Source: CAZYIW01 sp964647705 (GTDB lineage: Bacteria > Pseudomonadota > Gammaproteobacteria > PS1 > Pseudothioglobaceae). Taken from it: DNA of 11,301 bases. Below are positions 1 through 6,591 of this stretch, piece by piece (positions within the stretch are counted from its first letter, which is position 1; each line of letters opens with the position of its first letter). The notes beneath the pieces are model-generated. The model did not search any database. It saw nothing but the letters and a program-made list of their open reading frames with translations, and had not been told where the DNA came from. The stretch spans positions 1 through 11,301 of the forward strand of contig CAZYIW010000038.1 of the NCBI GenBank assembly GCA_964647705.1. Direction: 5' to 3'. The position numbers and the translations under genes are program-made.

Positions 1-19
1 TATTTATTTCGTTAGACAT
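1..19 (-). CDS. 5' end of a divergent gene (partial, product unknown)
   Basis: Reading the minus strand, an ATG at 19-17 opens a frame that reads MSNEIN before the window ends. It is preceded by a purine-rich GGGGAG (29-24) four bases upstream of the ATG, a good Shine-Dalgarno match, and this is the main reason to believe it. Only six codons are visible, so the product cannot be identified. In several gammaproteobacteria metK (S-adenosylmethionine synthetase) lies near tkt in divergent orientation, so metK is one guess, but the visible residues do not prove it. Confidence 0.5.
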
Positions 20-65
20 AGTGCTCCCCAAAAACCAAATACCCGAGCATTCTACTAAATTATTC

Positions 66-71
66 TATAAA
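66..71 (+). promoter_or_regulatory. Candidate -10 element for the Sel1-repeat gene
   Basis: TATAAA (within TATAAAAT, 66-73) sits just ahead of the ATG at 80. No convincing -35 hexamer lies 16-18 bases upstream. If this is the -10 box, transcription would start at about 78-80, at the start codon itself, giving a leaderless or nearly leaderless mRNA. No Shine-Dalgarno sequence lies before this ATG, which is consistent. The sequence is AT-rich, so a chance match is quite possible. Confidence 0.3.
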
Positions 72-79
72 ATAGCGCT

Positions 80-724
80 ATGTACTTTGCACTGATCAGC
101 GTATTCTTTTTTGTTTCCCTGCCGGCGCAGGCGGATTACGCGAAAGGTTTTCAAGCCTTTCTAGAAGGTGATTATGAAACCACTTATAAAGAATACAAGC
201 TTGAAGCAGATAATGGTAATGCCTTTGCACAAGCTGATTTAGGTGATATGTATTACCACGGCGTGGGTATAGGACAAAACTATAGCAAAGCTCGCCAATA
301 CTTTATAAAAGCTGCTGAACAATCACATTCCAGAGCCCAATATAATTTAGGTGTGATGTATGAAAACGGCTATGGCGTTGAGCAAGATTATGAACAGGCC
401 ATCGACTGGTGGTGCAAAGCTTCGGAACAAGGGCACTGGGGCGCTGCTTATAATATAGGGATGTTGTATTACAAAGGCGTAGGCGTTCCCAAAGACCGTG
501 AAGAAGCAGCTCGACGTTTTAACAAAGTTGCTATTCAAGGGGTGCCCGGTGCACAGTATCATCTAGGCATTATGTATCTTAATGCAGACGGCGTTGGAAA
601 AAGCTTTACTAAAGCTCGTTACTGGTTAAAAAAAGCTTATGACAATATGGACCCAGATATTGCACAGCAAGCTAAACAAGCCTTAGACGGCCTCAAAGTT
701 GAAGAAAAAATTCAGCTTTTTTAA
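80..724 (+). CDS. Secreted Sel1-like repeat protein
   Basis: A 214-residue protein with a short hydrophobic signal peptide (residues 1-18, likely cut after A16-Q17-A18, before D19). Four tandem 36-residue Sel1-like (TPR-related) repeats follow, at about 46-81, 82-117, 118-153 and 154-189. Each carries the AQ/AxYxLGxMYxxGxGV core and an AxxWxxKAA-type second helix; the fourth is the most diverged. Such alpha-alpha solenoids bind other proteins; the likely place is the periplasm or outside the cell, and the partner is unknown. An in-frame stop at 68-70 makes the ATG at 80 the earliest start. Two oddities: no Shine-Dalgarno sequence, and a signal peptide with no lysine or arginine in its n-region. 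It lies upstream of tkt on the same strand, with a separate promoter between them, so it is probably not part of the carbon operon. The repeat assignment is firm; the function is not. Confidence 0.85.
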   Translation: MYFALISVFFFVSLPAQADYAKGFQAFLEGDYETTYKEYKLEADNGNAFAQADLGDMYYHGVGIGQNYSKARQYFIKAAEQSHSRAQYNLGVMYENGYGVEQDYEQAIDWWCKASEQGHWGAAYNIGMLYYKGVGVPKDREEAARRFNKVAIQGVPGAQYHLGIMYLNADGVGKSFTKARYWLKKAYDNMDPDIAQQAKQALDGLKVEEKIQLF

Positions 725-729
725 TCACA

Positions 730-759
730 ACAAAACACCAACCTTAATTATTGTTTTGT
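730..759 (+). other. AT-rich hairpin after the Sel1 gene
   Basis: ACAAAACA (730-737) is perfectly complementary in inverted orientation to TGTTTTGT (752-759), with a 14-base loop. The stem has only two G/C pairs and no T-run follows, so it is a poor intrinsic terminator. It might stabilise the 3' end of the mRNA or be chance in AT-rich DNA. Confidence 0.2.
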
Positions 760-782
760 AACAAATCTCAAATATAGTCAAC

Positions 783-810
783 TTGAAAGAGTTGCTAATT
801 TATGTATAAT
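783..810 (+). promoter_or_regulatory. Sigma-70 type promoter for the tkt cluster
   Basis: TTGAAA (783-788) and a perfect TATAAT (805-810) are separated by 16 bases, which predicts a start near 817 and a 5' leader of about 23 bases. The leader contains the tkt ribosome binding site. Overlapping the -35 box is an inverted repeat, CAACT (779-783) and AGTTG (790-794), and a smaller one, TCAA-C-TTGA (778-786), either of which could be a repressor or activator site. A TCA-N7-TCA arrangement at 768-780 loosely fits the TNA-N7/8-TNA pattern of LysR-type CbbR regulators, but that pattern carries little information. The promoter call is good; the operator call is a guess. Confidence 0.65.
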
Positions 811-839
811 TTATTGGTTTTTGTTCAGAGGAATTCTAT

Positions 840-2825
840 ATGCCATCACGCAGAGATTTAGCTAACGCAATTCGTGCATTGAGCATGGATGCAGTCCAAA
901 AGGCGAATTCAGGTCATCCAGGTGCCCCAATGGGCATGGCAGACATTGCCGAAGTACTTTGGAATGATCACATGAAATACAACCCCAATAATGCAAAGTG
1001 GGCAGATCGTGATCGTTTCGTATTGTCAAACGGCCATGGCTCTATGTTAATTTATTCATTACTTCATTTAACTGGATTTGAATTAAGCATGGACGATATT
1101 AAAGATTTTCGTCAATTACATGCTAAAACTGCTGGACACCCTGAGTATGGCTATGCTGATGGTATTGAAACAACCACGGGTCCGCTAGGTCAAGGTATTA
1201 CTAACGCAGTCGGCATGGCAATTGCTGAGCGTACTTTGGCAGCACAATTTAATAAAGATGGGCACGATATTGTTGATCACCGCACATGGGTATTTATGGG
1301 CGATGGTTGTTTGATGGAAGGTTTGTCTCATGAATCTTGCGCCATGGCAGGTACTTTAGGCCTTGGTAAATTAACAGCATTTTGGGACGACAATGATATT
1401 TCAATTGACGGTCATATTTCAGACTGGATGGAAAAAGATCCAGCGGGTCGTTTTGAATCTTACGGATGGCATGTGATTCGCGATGTTGATGGTCATGACT
1501 CAGATGCAGTGAGTGCTGCAATCGAAGCGGCTAAGACACAAACAGATAAGCCAACATTGATTTGTACAAGAACAACCATTGGTTATGGTGCACCAAACTT
1601 ATGTGGTTCGCACGATTGTCATGGTGCGCCACTTGGTGAAGAGGAAATTGAAGCAACTCGTAAAGAGTTAGGTTGGGATTCAGCACCATTTGATATTCCT
1701 GCTGATATTTATGCAGGTTGGGATCATAAAGACCAAGGTTCTAATGATGAATCTGCATGGAATGATAAGTTTGAAGCGTATCGTTCAGCTTACCCAACAG
1801 AGGCAGCAGAATTTGAGCGTCGCATGGCTGGCGACCTACCCGCGAATTTTGAAGCTGAAATGGACAAATACATTGCTAAGACACAAGAAGAGATGCCAAG
1901 TCTTGCGTCTCGTCAAGCTTCACAAAAAGCCATTGAAGCAATTGGCCCAATTGTTCCTGAGCTGTTTGGTGGCTCTGCGGACTTAACCGGTTCTAACCTA
2001 ACCAACTGGTCTGGCACTGTAAAAGTAACACCTGATAATGCTAATGGTAACTACGTTTCATGGGGTGTACGTGAATTTGGTATGGCGCATATGGTAAACG
2101 GCATGGTGCTTCATGGTGGTTTTAAAGCCTATAGCGGTACATTCTTTATGTTTATGGAATTCATGCGTAATGCACTGAGAATGTCAGCATTGATGAAGAT
2201 TGGTTCAATCTATGTTTACACGCACGACTCAATTGGCTTGGGTGAAGATGGTCCAACGCACCAACCAGTTGAGCAGTTGGCAACCATGCGTGTGATTCCG
2301 AATTTCCAAACATGGCGTGCATGTGATGCCGTTGAATCTGCAGTAGCGTGGAAGATGGCGTTGATGCGTTCTAATGCACCGACAGCATTGGTGTTCTCGC
2401 GTCAAAATTTAACACCAATGGAAAGAACATCAGAACAAGTGGCCAACATTGAAAAAGGTGGCTATATTTTGAAAGATTGTGACGGTGATGCAGATATTAT
2501 CTTTATTGCCACAGGATCTGAAGTGGGTCTAGCGGTTGAAGCAGCAGAAGCCATGGAAGAAAATGTGCGTGTGGTATCAATGCCGAGTTGTGAAGCGTTT
2601 GATGCACAAGACGAAGCTTATAGAAATTCAGTGCTAACACCAGGTACTAAGCGCGTTGCTATTGAAGCGGGCGTAGATCAGTCTTGGTATAAGTACGTTG
2701 GTATGGACGGTGGCATTGTTTGCATGAAGTCGTTCGGTGAATCTGCACCAGCAGGTGATTTATTTAAAGAGTTTGGTTTTACGGTAGACAACGTTGTTGC
2801 TACTGCTAAATCAGTTATTGGTTAA
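840..2825 (+). CDS. tkt: Transketolase
   Basis: Thiamine-diphosphate enzyme that moves two-carbon ketol units between sugar phosphates in the pentose phosphate pathway and in the regeneration phase of the Calvin cycle. The 661 residues are close to the usual length of about 660. Key positions almost match E. coli TktA numbering: H26 in SGHPG, H66 in NGHG, H100, the diphosphate motif G154-D155-G156 with N185, H261, R358, the catalytic glutamate E412 in REFGMAH, H462, D470 and H474 in GEDGPTH, and R521. The order is pyrimidine-diphosphate domain, pyrimidine domain, C-terminal domain. Translation starts at the ATG at 840, with AGAGGA (827-832) seven bases upstream. It is the first gene of the cluster, under the promoter at 783-810, and lies 21 bases ahead of gap. 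Nothing is truncated or missing. Confidence 0.97.
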   Translation: MPSRRDLANAIRALSMDAVQKANSGHPGAPMGMADIAEVLWNDHMKYNPNNAKWADRDRFVLSNGHGSMLIYSLLHLTGFELSMDDIKDFRQLHAKTAGHPEYGYADGIETTTGPLGQGITNAVGMAIAERTLAAQFNKDGHDIVDHRTWVFMGDGCLMEGLSHESCAMAGTLGLGKLTAFWDDNDISIDGHISDWMEKDPAGRFESYGWHVIRDVDGHDSDAVSAAIEAAKTQTDKPTLICTRTTIGYGAPNLCGSHDCHGAPLGEEEIEATRKELGWDSAPFDIPADIYAGWDHKDQGSNDESAWNDKFEAYRSAYPTEAAEFERRMAGDLPANFEAEMDKYIAKTQEEMPSLASRQASQKAIEAIGPIVPELFGGSADLTGSNLTNWSGTVKVTPDNANGNYVSWGVREFGMAHMVNGMVLHGGFKAYSGTFFMFMEFMRNALRMSALMKIGSIYVYTHDSIGLGEDGPTHQPVEQLATMRVIPNFQTWRACDAVESAVAWKMALMRSNAPTALVFSRQNLTPMERTSEQVANIEKGGYILKDCDGDADIIFIATGSEVGLAVEAAEAMEENVRVVSMPSCEAFDAQDEAYRNSVLTPGTKRVAIEAGVDQSWYKYVGMDGGIVCMKSFGESAPAGDLFKEFGFTVDNVVATAKSVIG

Positions 2826-2846
2826 TAAAAAATAGGAGTAAGAAAA

Positions 2847-3842
2847 ATGGCAGTAAGAGTAGGTATTAATGGTTTTGGTCGTATTGGTCGTATGGTATTT
2901 CGTGCGATTTCTAAAGACTTTCCAGAATTAGAAGTGGTTGGTATTAATGATTTATTAGACAATGACTACTTAGCATACATGCTTAAGTATGACACAGCAC
3001 ACGGTCGTTTTGATGGCGATGTGACAGTTGAAGGTGACAACTTTGTAATTGATGGCAAAAAGATCCGTCTTTCAGCTGAGCGCAACCCTGCAGATCTTAA
3101 GTGGGGCGATATTGATGTAGACGTTGCAATTGATTGTACAGGCTTCTTCCTAACTGAAGAATCTTGTCAAGCACACATTGATGCTGGTGCAAAGAAAGTT
3201 GTTCAATCAGCGCCTTCTAAAGATGGTACGCCAATGTTTGTATATGGCGTTAACCACGAAACTTATGATGGTCAGCAAATTATCTCTGCGGCTTCTTGTA
3301 CGACTAACTGCTTGGCACCAATTGCTAAAGTGATTAACGATAACTGGGGCTTAAAGCGTGGTTTGATGACAACAGTTCATGCCTCAACTGCAACACAAAA
3401 GACAGTAGATGGTCCTTCAATGAAAGACTGGCGCGGTGGTCGTGCGGTGTTTGAAAACATCATTCCTTCATCAACAGGTGCTGCTAAGGCCGTTGGTGTG
3501 GTTTTACCTGAGCTTAATGGCAAGCTAACGGGTATGGCTTTCCGTATTCCATCGGTTGACGTATCGGTAGTAGATCTTACTTGTGAGTTGGATAAGCCAG
3601 CATCATACGATGAAATTTGTGCAGCGATTAAAGAAGCTTCTGAAGGTTCGATGGCTGGTACTCTAGGCTACACTGAAGATATGGTTGTATCGTCAGATTT
3701 CCGCGGTATTAGTAACTCATCTATCTTCGATGCAGACGCTGGTATTGCACTAGATGACACATTCGTTAAGCTAGTGTCATGGTATGACAACGAGTATGGT
3801 TACACTTGTAATATGCTTCGTTTGGTTCAGCATATCGCATAA
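2847..3842 (+). CDS. gap: Glyceraldehyde-3-phosphate dehydrogenase (GapA type)
   Basis: Phosphorylating GAPDH: interconverts glyceraldehyde 3-phosphate and 1,3-bisphosphoglycerate in the cytoplasm, serving glycolysis or, in reverse, the reduction step of the Calvin cycle. Its 331 residues equal E. coli GapA in length. The N-terminal Rossmann motif is GINGFGRIGR (6-15). The catalytic C151 lies in SAASCTTNC and H178 in TTVHAS; the substrate loop is around 208-213 (SSTGAA). The C-terminal SWYDNEYGY (311-319) is diagnostic. D35 in GIND and the Gly-Pro at 189-190 are the residues associated with NAD rather than NADP preference, so NADH use is the likelier reading. Start: ATG at 2847 with AGGAG (2834-2838) eight bases upstream. 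Probably co-transcribed with tkt. An intrinsic terminator follows the stop codon, so a large part of the transcript may end here. Confidence 0.97.
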   Translation: MAVRVGINGFGRIGRMVFRAISKDFPELEVVGINDLLDNDYLAYMLKYDTAHGRFDGDVTVEGDNFVIDGKKIRLSAERNPADLKWGDIDVDVAIDCTGFFLTEESCQAHIDAGAKKVVQSAPSKDGTPMFVYGVNHETYDGQQIISAASCTTNCLAPIAKVINDNWGLKRGLMTTVHASTATQKTVDGPSMKDWRGGRAVFENIIPSSTGAAKAVGVVLPELNGKLTGMAFRIPSVDVSVVDLTCELDKPASYDEICAAIKEASEGSMAGTLGYTEDMVVSSDFRGISNSSIFDADAGIALDDTFVKLVSWYDNEYGYTCNMLRLVQHIA

Positions 3843-3848
3843 AAAAAT

Positions 3849-3882
3849 AAAAAGGCCCGTATAAAACGGGCCGTATTTTATT
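3849..3882 (+). terminator. Intrinsic terminator between gap and pgk (probably bidirectional)
   Basis: A perfect 7-bp stem, GGCCCGT (3854-3860) with ACGGGCC (3866-3872), closes a five-base ATAAA loop and is followed by a T-rich stretch, GTATTTTATT. An A-rich run precedes the stem, so on the minus strand it would act as the T-tract. The stem has six G/C pairs in very AT-rich surroundings. It lies 11 bases after the gap stop codon. The 3' tail is interrupted by A residues, so partial read-through into pgk is plausible. Confidence 0.85.
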
Positions 3883-3896
3883 CAAGAATTTAATAC

Positions 3897-3921
3897 CAAG
3901 CCCAAATTGGGTTTGTTATTT
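3897..3921 (+). terminator. Second hairpin upstream of pgk (terminator or attenuator candidate)
   Basis: CAAGCCCA (3897-3904) and TGGGTTTG (3908-3915) form an 8-bp RNA stem with one G-U pair and a three-base AAT loop, followed by TTATTTT. It lies about 25 bases after the first terminator and 20 bases before the pgk ribosome binding site. It could be a second terminator in tandem, an attenuator or an operator. A weak -10-like TAGAAT (3922-3927) follows, without a clear -35 box. Function is inferred from structure only. Confidence 0.45.
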
Positions 3922-3950
3922 TAGAATCAATAAACAGAGGTTAACACAAC

Positions 3951-5114
3951 ATGTCAGTTATCAATTTAACAGATCTAGATTTAAGTGGTAAGCGAGTTTT
4001 GGTACGTCAAGATTTAAACGTGCCAGTTAAAGACGGCGTGGTTACCAGTGACAAACGTATTAAAGCATCCTTACCAACCATTGAATTGGCGGTGAAACAA
4101 GGTGCAAAAGTTATGTTGATGTCACATTTAGGACGCCCTACAGCGGGCGAGCCGGCTGAGGAATTTTCCCTGCAACCTGTGGCTAATCGCTTGAGTGAGC
4201 TTTTAGGTCAAGACGTACGTTTAGAGAAAAACTGGTTGGATGGTGTTGACATGAACAATGGCGAAGTCGTGCTTTGTGAAAATGTGCGTTTTAATGTCGG
4301 CGAGATGGAAAATGATGAAGCGCTTTCTAAGAGAATGGCTGCTTTGTGTGATATTTTTGCCATGGATGCCTTCGGTACAGCACATCGTGCTCAAGCTTCA
4401 ACTCATGGTGTTGCTCAGTTTGCCCCTGTGGCTTGTTCAGGGCCTTTATTATCAGGTGAGCTAGAAGCGCTTGGCAGAGCATTAGACAACCCAGCCCGTC
4501 CAATGGTGGCAATTGTTGGTGGTTCAAAAGTATCAACTAAATTAACGGTATTAGAGTCACTTTCTAAAGTGGTTGACCAGTTGGTTGTGGGTGGCGGTAT
4601 TGCCAATACTTTTATTGCAGCGCAAGGACACAACGTAGGCAAGTCATTGTGTGAGAATGATTTGATTCCAACTGCAAAATCATTAATGGAGAGTTGTGAG
4701 ATTCCGGTACCAACTGATGTGGTTTGCGGTAAAGAATTCTCAGAAGATGCATCCGCTGTCACGAAATCTGCCAGTGATGTTGACGATGATGATATGATTT
4801 TTGACATTGGTCCAGACTCAGCTCAAGAGTTGGCTGAGATTATGAAAAATGCAGGCACCATTGTTTGGAATGGTCCAGTGGGTGTTTTCGAGTTTGACCA
4901 ATTTGCCGAAGGCACCAAAACCTTATCAATAGCCATTGCAGAATCAGATGCATTTTCAATTGCAGGCGGTGGTGACACCTTAGCCGCAGTTGATAAATAC
5001 GGCATTGAAGACAAAGTAAGCTATATCTCAACAGGTGGTGGTGCTTTCTTAGAATTCCTAGAAGGGAAAAAATTGCCTGCTGTGGCAATTTTAGAAAAAA
5101 GAGCAGCGGAGTAA
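3951..5114 (+). CDS. pgk: Phosphoglycerate kinase
   Basis: Transfers phosphate between ATP and 3-phosphoglycerate (Calvin cycle) or runs in the ATP-forming direction in glycolysis; a cytoplasmic monomer. The 387 residues equal E. coli Pgk in length and follow it almost without gaps. Substrate-side residues of the N-terminal domain are D21 and N23 (DLNVP), R36, H59 and R62 (SHLGRP), R113 (NVRF) and R146 (GTAHR). Nucleotide-side motifs are GGSKVSTK (190-197), E314 in NGPVGVFEF, and AGGGDT (338-343); TGGGAFLEF (361-369) closes the fold. Start: ATG at 3951 with AGAGG (3936-3940) ten bases upstream. It lies 108 bp from gap, across one or two terminator-like hairpins, and only three bases from pyk. 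Pgk-pyk-fba may therefore be expressed partly independently of tkt-gap. Confidence 0.97.
   Translation: MSVINLTDLDLSGKRVLVRQDLNVPVKDGVVTSDKRIKASLPTIELAVKQGAKVMLMSHLGRPTAGEPAEEFSLQPVANRLSELLGQDVRLEKNWLDGVDMNNGEVVLCENVRFNVGEMENDEALSKRMAALCDIFAMDAFGTAHRAQASTHGVAQFAPVACSGPLLSGELEALGRALDNPARPMVAIVGGSKVSTKLTVLESLSKVVDQLVVGGGIANTFIAAQGHNVGKSLCENDLIPTAKSLMESCEIPVPTDVVCGKEFSEDASAVTKSASDVDDDDMIFDIGPDSAQELAEIMKNAGTIVWNGPVGVFEFDQFAEGTKTLSIAIAESDAFSIAGGGDTLAAVDKYGIEDKVSYISTGGGAFLEFLEGKKLPAVAILEKRAAE
5108..5111 (+). promoter_or_regulatory. Ribosome binding site that supports the TTG start of pyk
   Basis: GGAG (5108-5111) lies inside the last codons of pgk, six bases before the TTG at 5118. This is good Shine-Dalgarno spacing and fixes the start. 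Ribosomes finishing pgk (stop 5112-5114) would be placed directly on pyk, so translational coupling is likely. Confidence 0.75.
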
Positions 5115-5117
5115 TAC

Positions 5118-6566
5118 TTGCCAAGAAGAACAAAAATATTAGCCACACTAGGTCCAGCAACGGATAAACCAAGCGTTTTAGAGCGCGTGCTTGATTCGGG
5201 CGTTAATGTAGTTCGTATTAATTTCTCCCACGGTAGTGAACAAGAGCATCTCTCACGCGTAAAAGCAGTGCGTGAGTGGGCCAAGGCAAATCAAACTTAC
5301 ATTGGTGTTTTGATGGACCTTCAGGGTCCAAAGATTCGTATCGCTTCGTTTAAAGATGGCAAAAAAATCAATCTTAAAGTTGGTGATGGGTTTGCGCTTG
5401 ATGCCGATTTGGATGAAGATTCTGGTGATCAAAATGCGGTTGGTATTGTCTATAAATCCCTGCCACAAGAAGTCGAGCCTGGCAGTGTTTTACTCTTGGA
5501 CGATGGCAGAGTCGTTCTTGAAGTAGAAAATATTAAAGGCAATCGTATTAATACCACCGTTACGCAAGCGGGCGTTTTGTCTGACAAGAAAGGCATTAAC
5601 CTTCGAGGCGGTGGACTGGCAGCGCATGCACTGACCGATAAAGATAAAAAAGATATTGTCACTGCGGCAAAAGCCAAAGCAGATTATGTGGCGTTGTCAT
5701 TTCCAATGAATGGTGACGATGTACGTGAAACCAAAAAACTGTTAGCAGAGGCAGGTTCAGAGGCGGGTGTTGTATCTAAGATTGAACGTGCCGAATCATT
5801 AAAAGATGAGATCATCAATGACATTATTCAAGAATCTGCCGGGATTATGGTGGCACGTGGCGACCTAGGTGTAGAGATTGGTGATCCACGACTGCCAGCA
5901 GAACAGAAGCGCTTAATTAAGGTTGCCAGATCAAACGATAGATTTGTCATTACTGCAACGCAGATGATGGAATCAATGATTCAAAGTCCAATACCCACCC
6001 GTGCTGAGATATTTGATGTGGCTAATGCGGTATTAGATGGAACTGATGCGGTGATGCTTTCGGCAGAAACTGCCATGGGAAGTTTTCCAGAAAAGGCAGT
6101 CAGAGCGATGCATGACGTTTGTCTAGAAGCAGAGAAGAATCCTATTGCTAAAACTTCACACCATCGTTTACATGAAAAATTTAGACACATCGATGAAACC
6201 ATTGCCATGAGTTCAATGTATGCAGCCAATCATTTGGGTGTAAAAGTAGTGGTGGCGTTAACGCAATCAGGCAAAACCGCGTTGTGGATGTCGCGAATGA
6301 GTTCAAATATTTCTATCTATGCAATGAGCGATAATGTGAGAACGCTTAGAAAAGTTACCATATATCGAGGAGTCTATCCTTGTGGCATCGAAAAAGAATC
6401 CAATGATAAATGGAATAAGGTCAATCAAATGGTGGTTGAAACACTCACAAAAAAAGATGTTGTTGAAAATGGCGATTTGGTAGTATTGACCAAAGGCATG
6501 TACAAAGACAAATCGGGTGGCACTAACCTAATGAAAATTCTTCAAGTTGGTGACAATAATTATTAA
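5118..6566 (+). CDS. pyk: Pyruvate kinase (PykA type), TTG start
   Basis: Converts phosphoenolpyruvate and ADP to pyruvate and ATP, the last step of glycolysis. The 482 residues align throughout with E. coli PykA (480). Active-site residues: R33, N35, S37 and H38 in VVRINFSHG; K72 and R74 in LQGPKIR; the catalytic K221 and metal ligand E223 in SKIERAE; D249 in ARGDLGVE; T281 in TATQMMES. The B-domain lies at roughly 75-170 and the C-terminal effector domain from about 345. Lys72 falls at the site where Lys, not Glu, is associated with K+-independent enzymes. The start is TTG: an in-frame stop at 5112-5114 excludes anything earlier, the first internal ATG is codon 66, beyond the essential NFSHG motif, and a ribosome binding site sits at 5108-5111. 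Allosteric effectors cannot be read from the sequence; PykA relatives respond to AMP and sugar monophosphates. Confidence 0.96.
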   Translation: MPRRTKILATLGPATDKPSVLERVLDSGVNVVRINFSHGSEQEHLSRVKAVREWAKANQTYIGVLMDLQGPKIRIASFKDGKKINLKVGDGFALDADLDEDSGDQNAVGIVYKSLPQEVEPGSVLLLDDGRVVLEVENIKGNRINTTVTQAGVLSDKKGINLRGGGLAAHALTDKDKKDIVTAAKAKADYVALSFPMNGDDVRETKKLLAEAGSEAGVVSKIERAESLKDEIINDIIQESAGIMVARGDLGVEIGDPRLPAEQKRLIKVARSNDRFVITATQMMESMIQSPIPTRAEIFDVANAVLDGTDAVMLSAETAMGSFPEKAVRAMHDVCLEAEKNPIAKTSHHRLHEKFRHIDETIAMSSMYAANHLGVKVVVALTQSGKTALWMSRMSSNISIYAMSDNVRTLRKVTIYRGVYPCGIEKESNDKWNKVNQMVVETLTKKDVVENGDLVVLTKGMYKDKSGGTNLMKILQVGDNNY

Positions 6567-6591
6567 ATAAAAGTTAGAAAAGGAGAAGACT

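Noticed and set aside
730..759. Intrinsic terminator after the Sel1 gene
   Set aside because: The 8-bp stem has only two G/C pairs, a 14-base loop and no T-run after it, so it is kept only as a weak hairpin.
1690..1986. 98-codon plus-strand frame inside tkt
   Set aside because: A +1-frame shadow of transketolase with a composition rich in Leu, Gln and Lys and no recognisable motif; the tkt frame is intact through this stretch.
4415..4807. 130-codon open frame on the minus strand inside pgk
   Set aside because: It lies wholly within a well-conserved pgk, its translation is low-complexity Ser/Pro/Thr-rich as antisense shadows often are, and no ribosome binding site or domain is visible.
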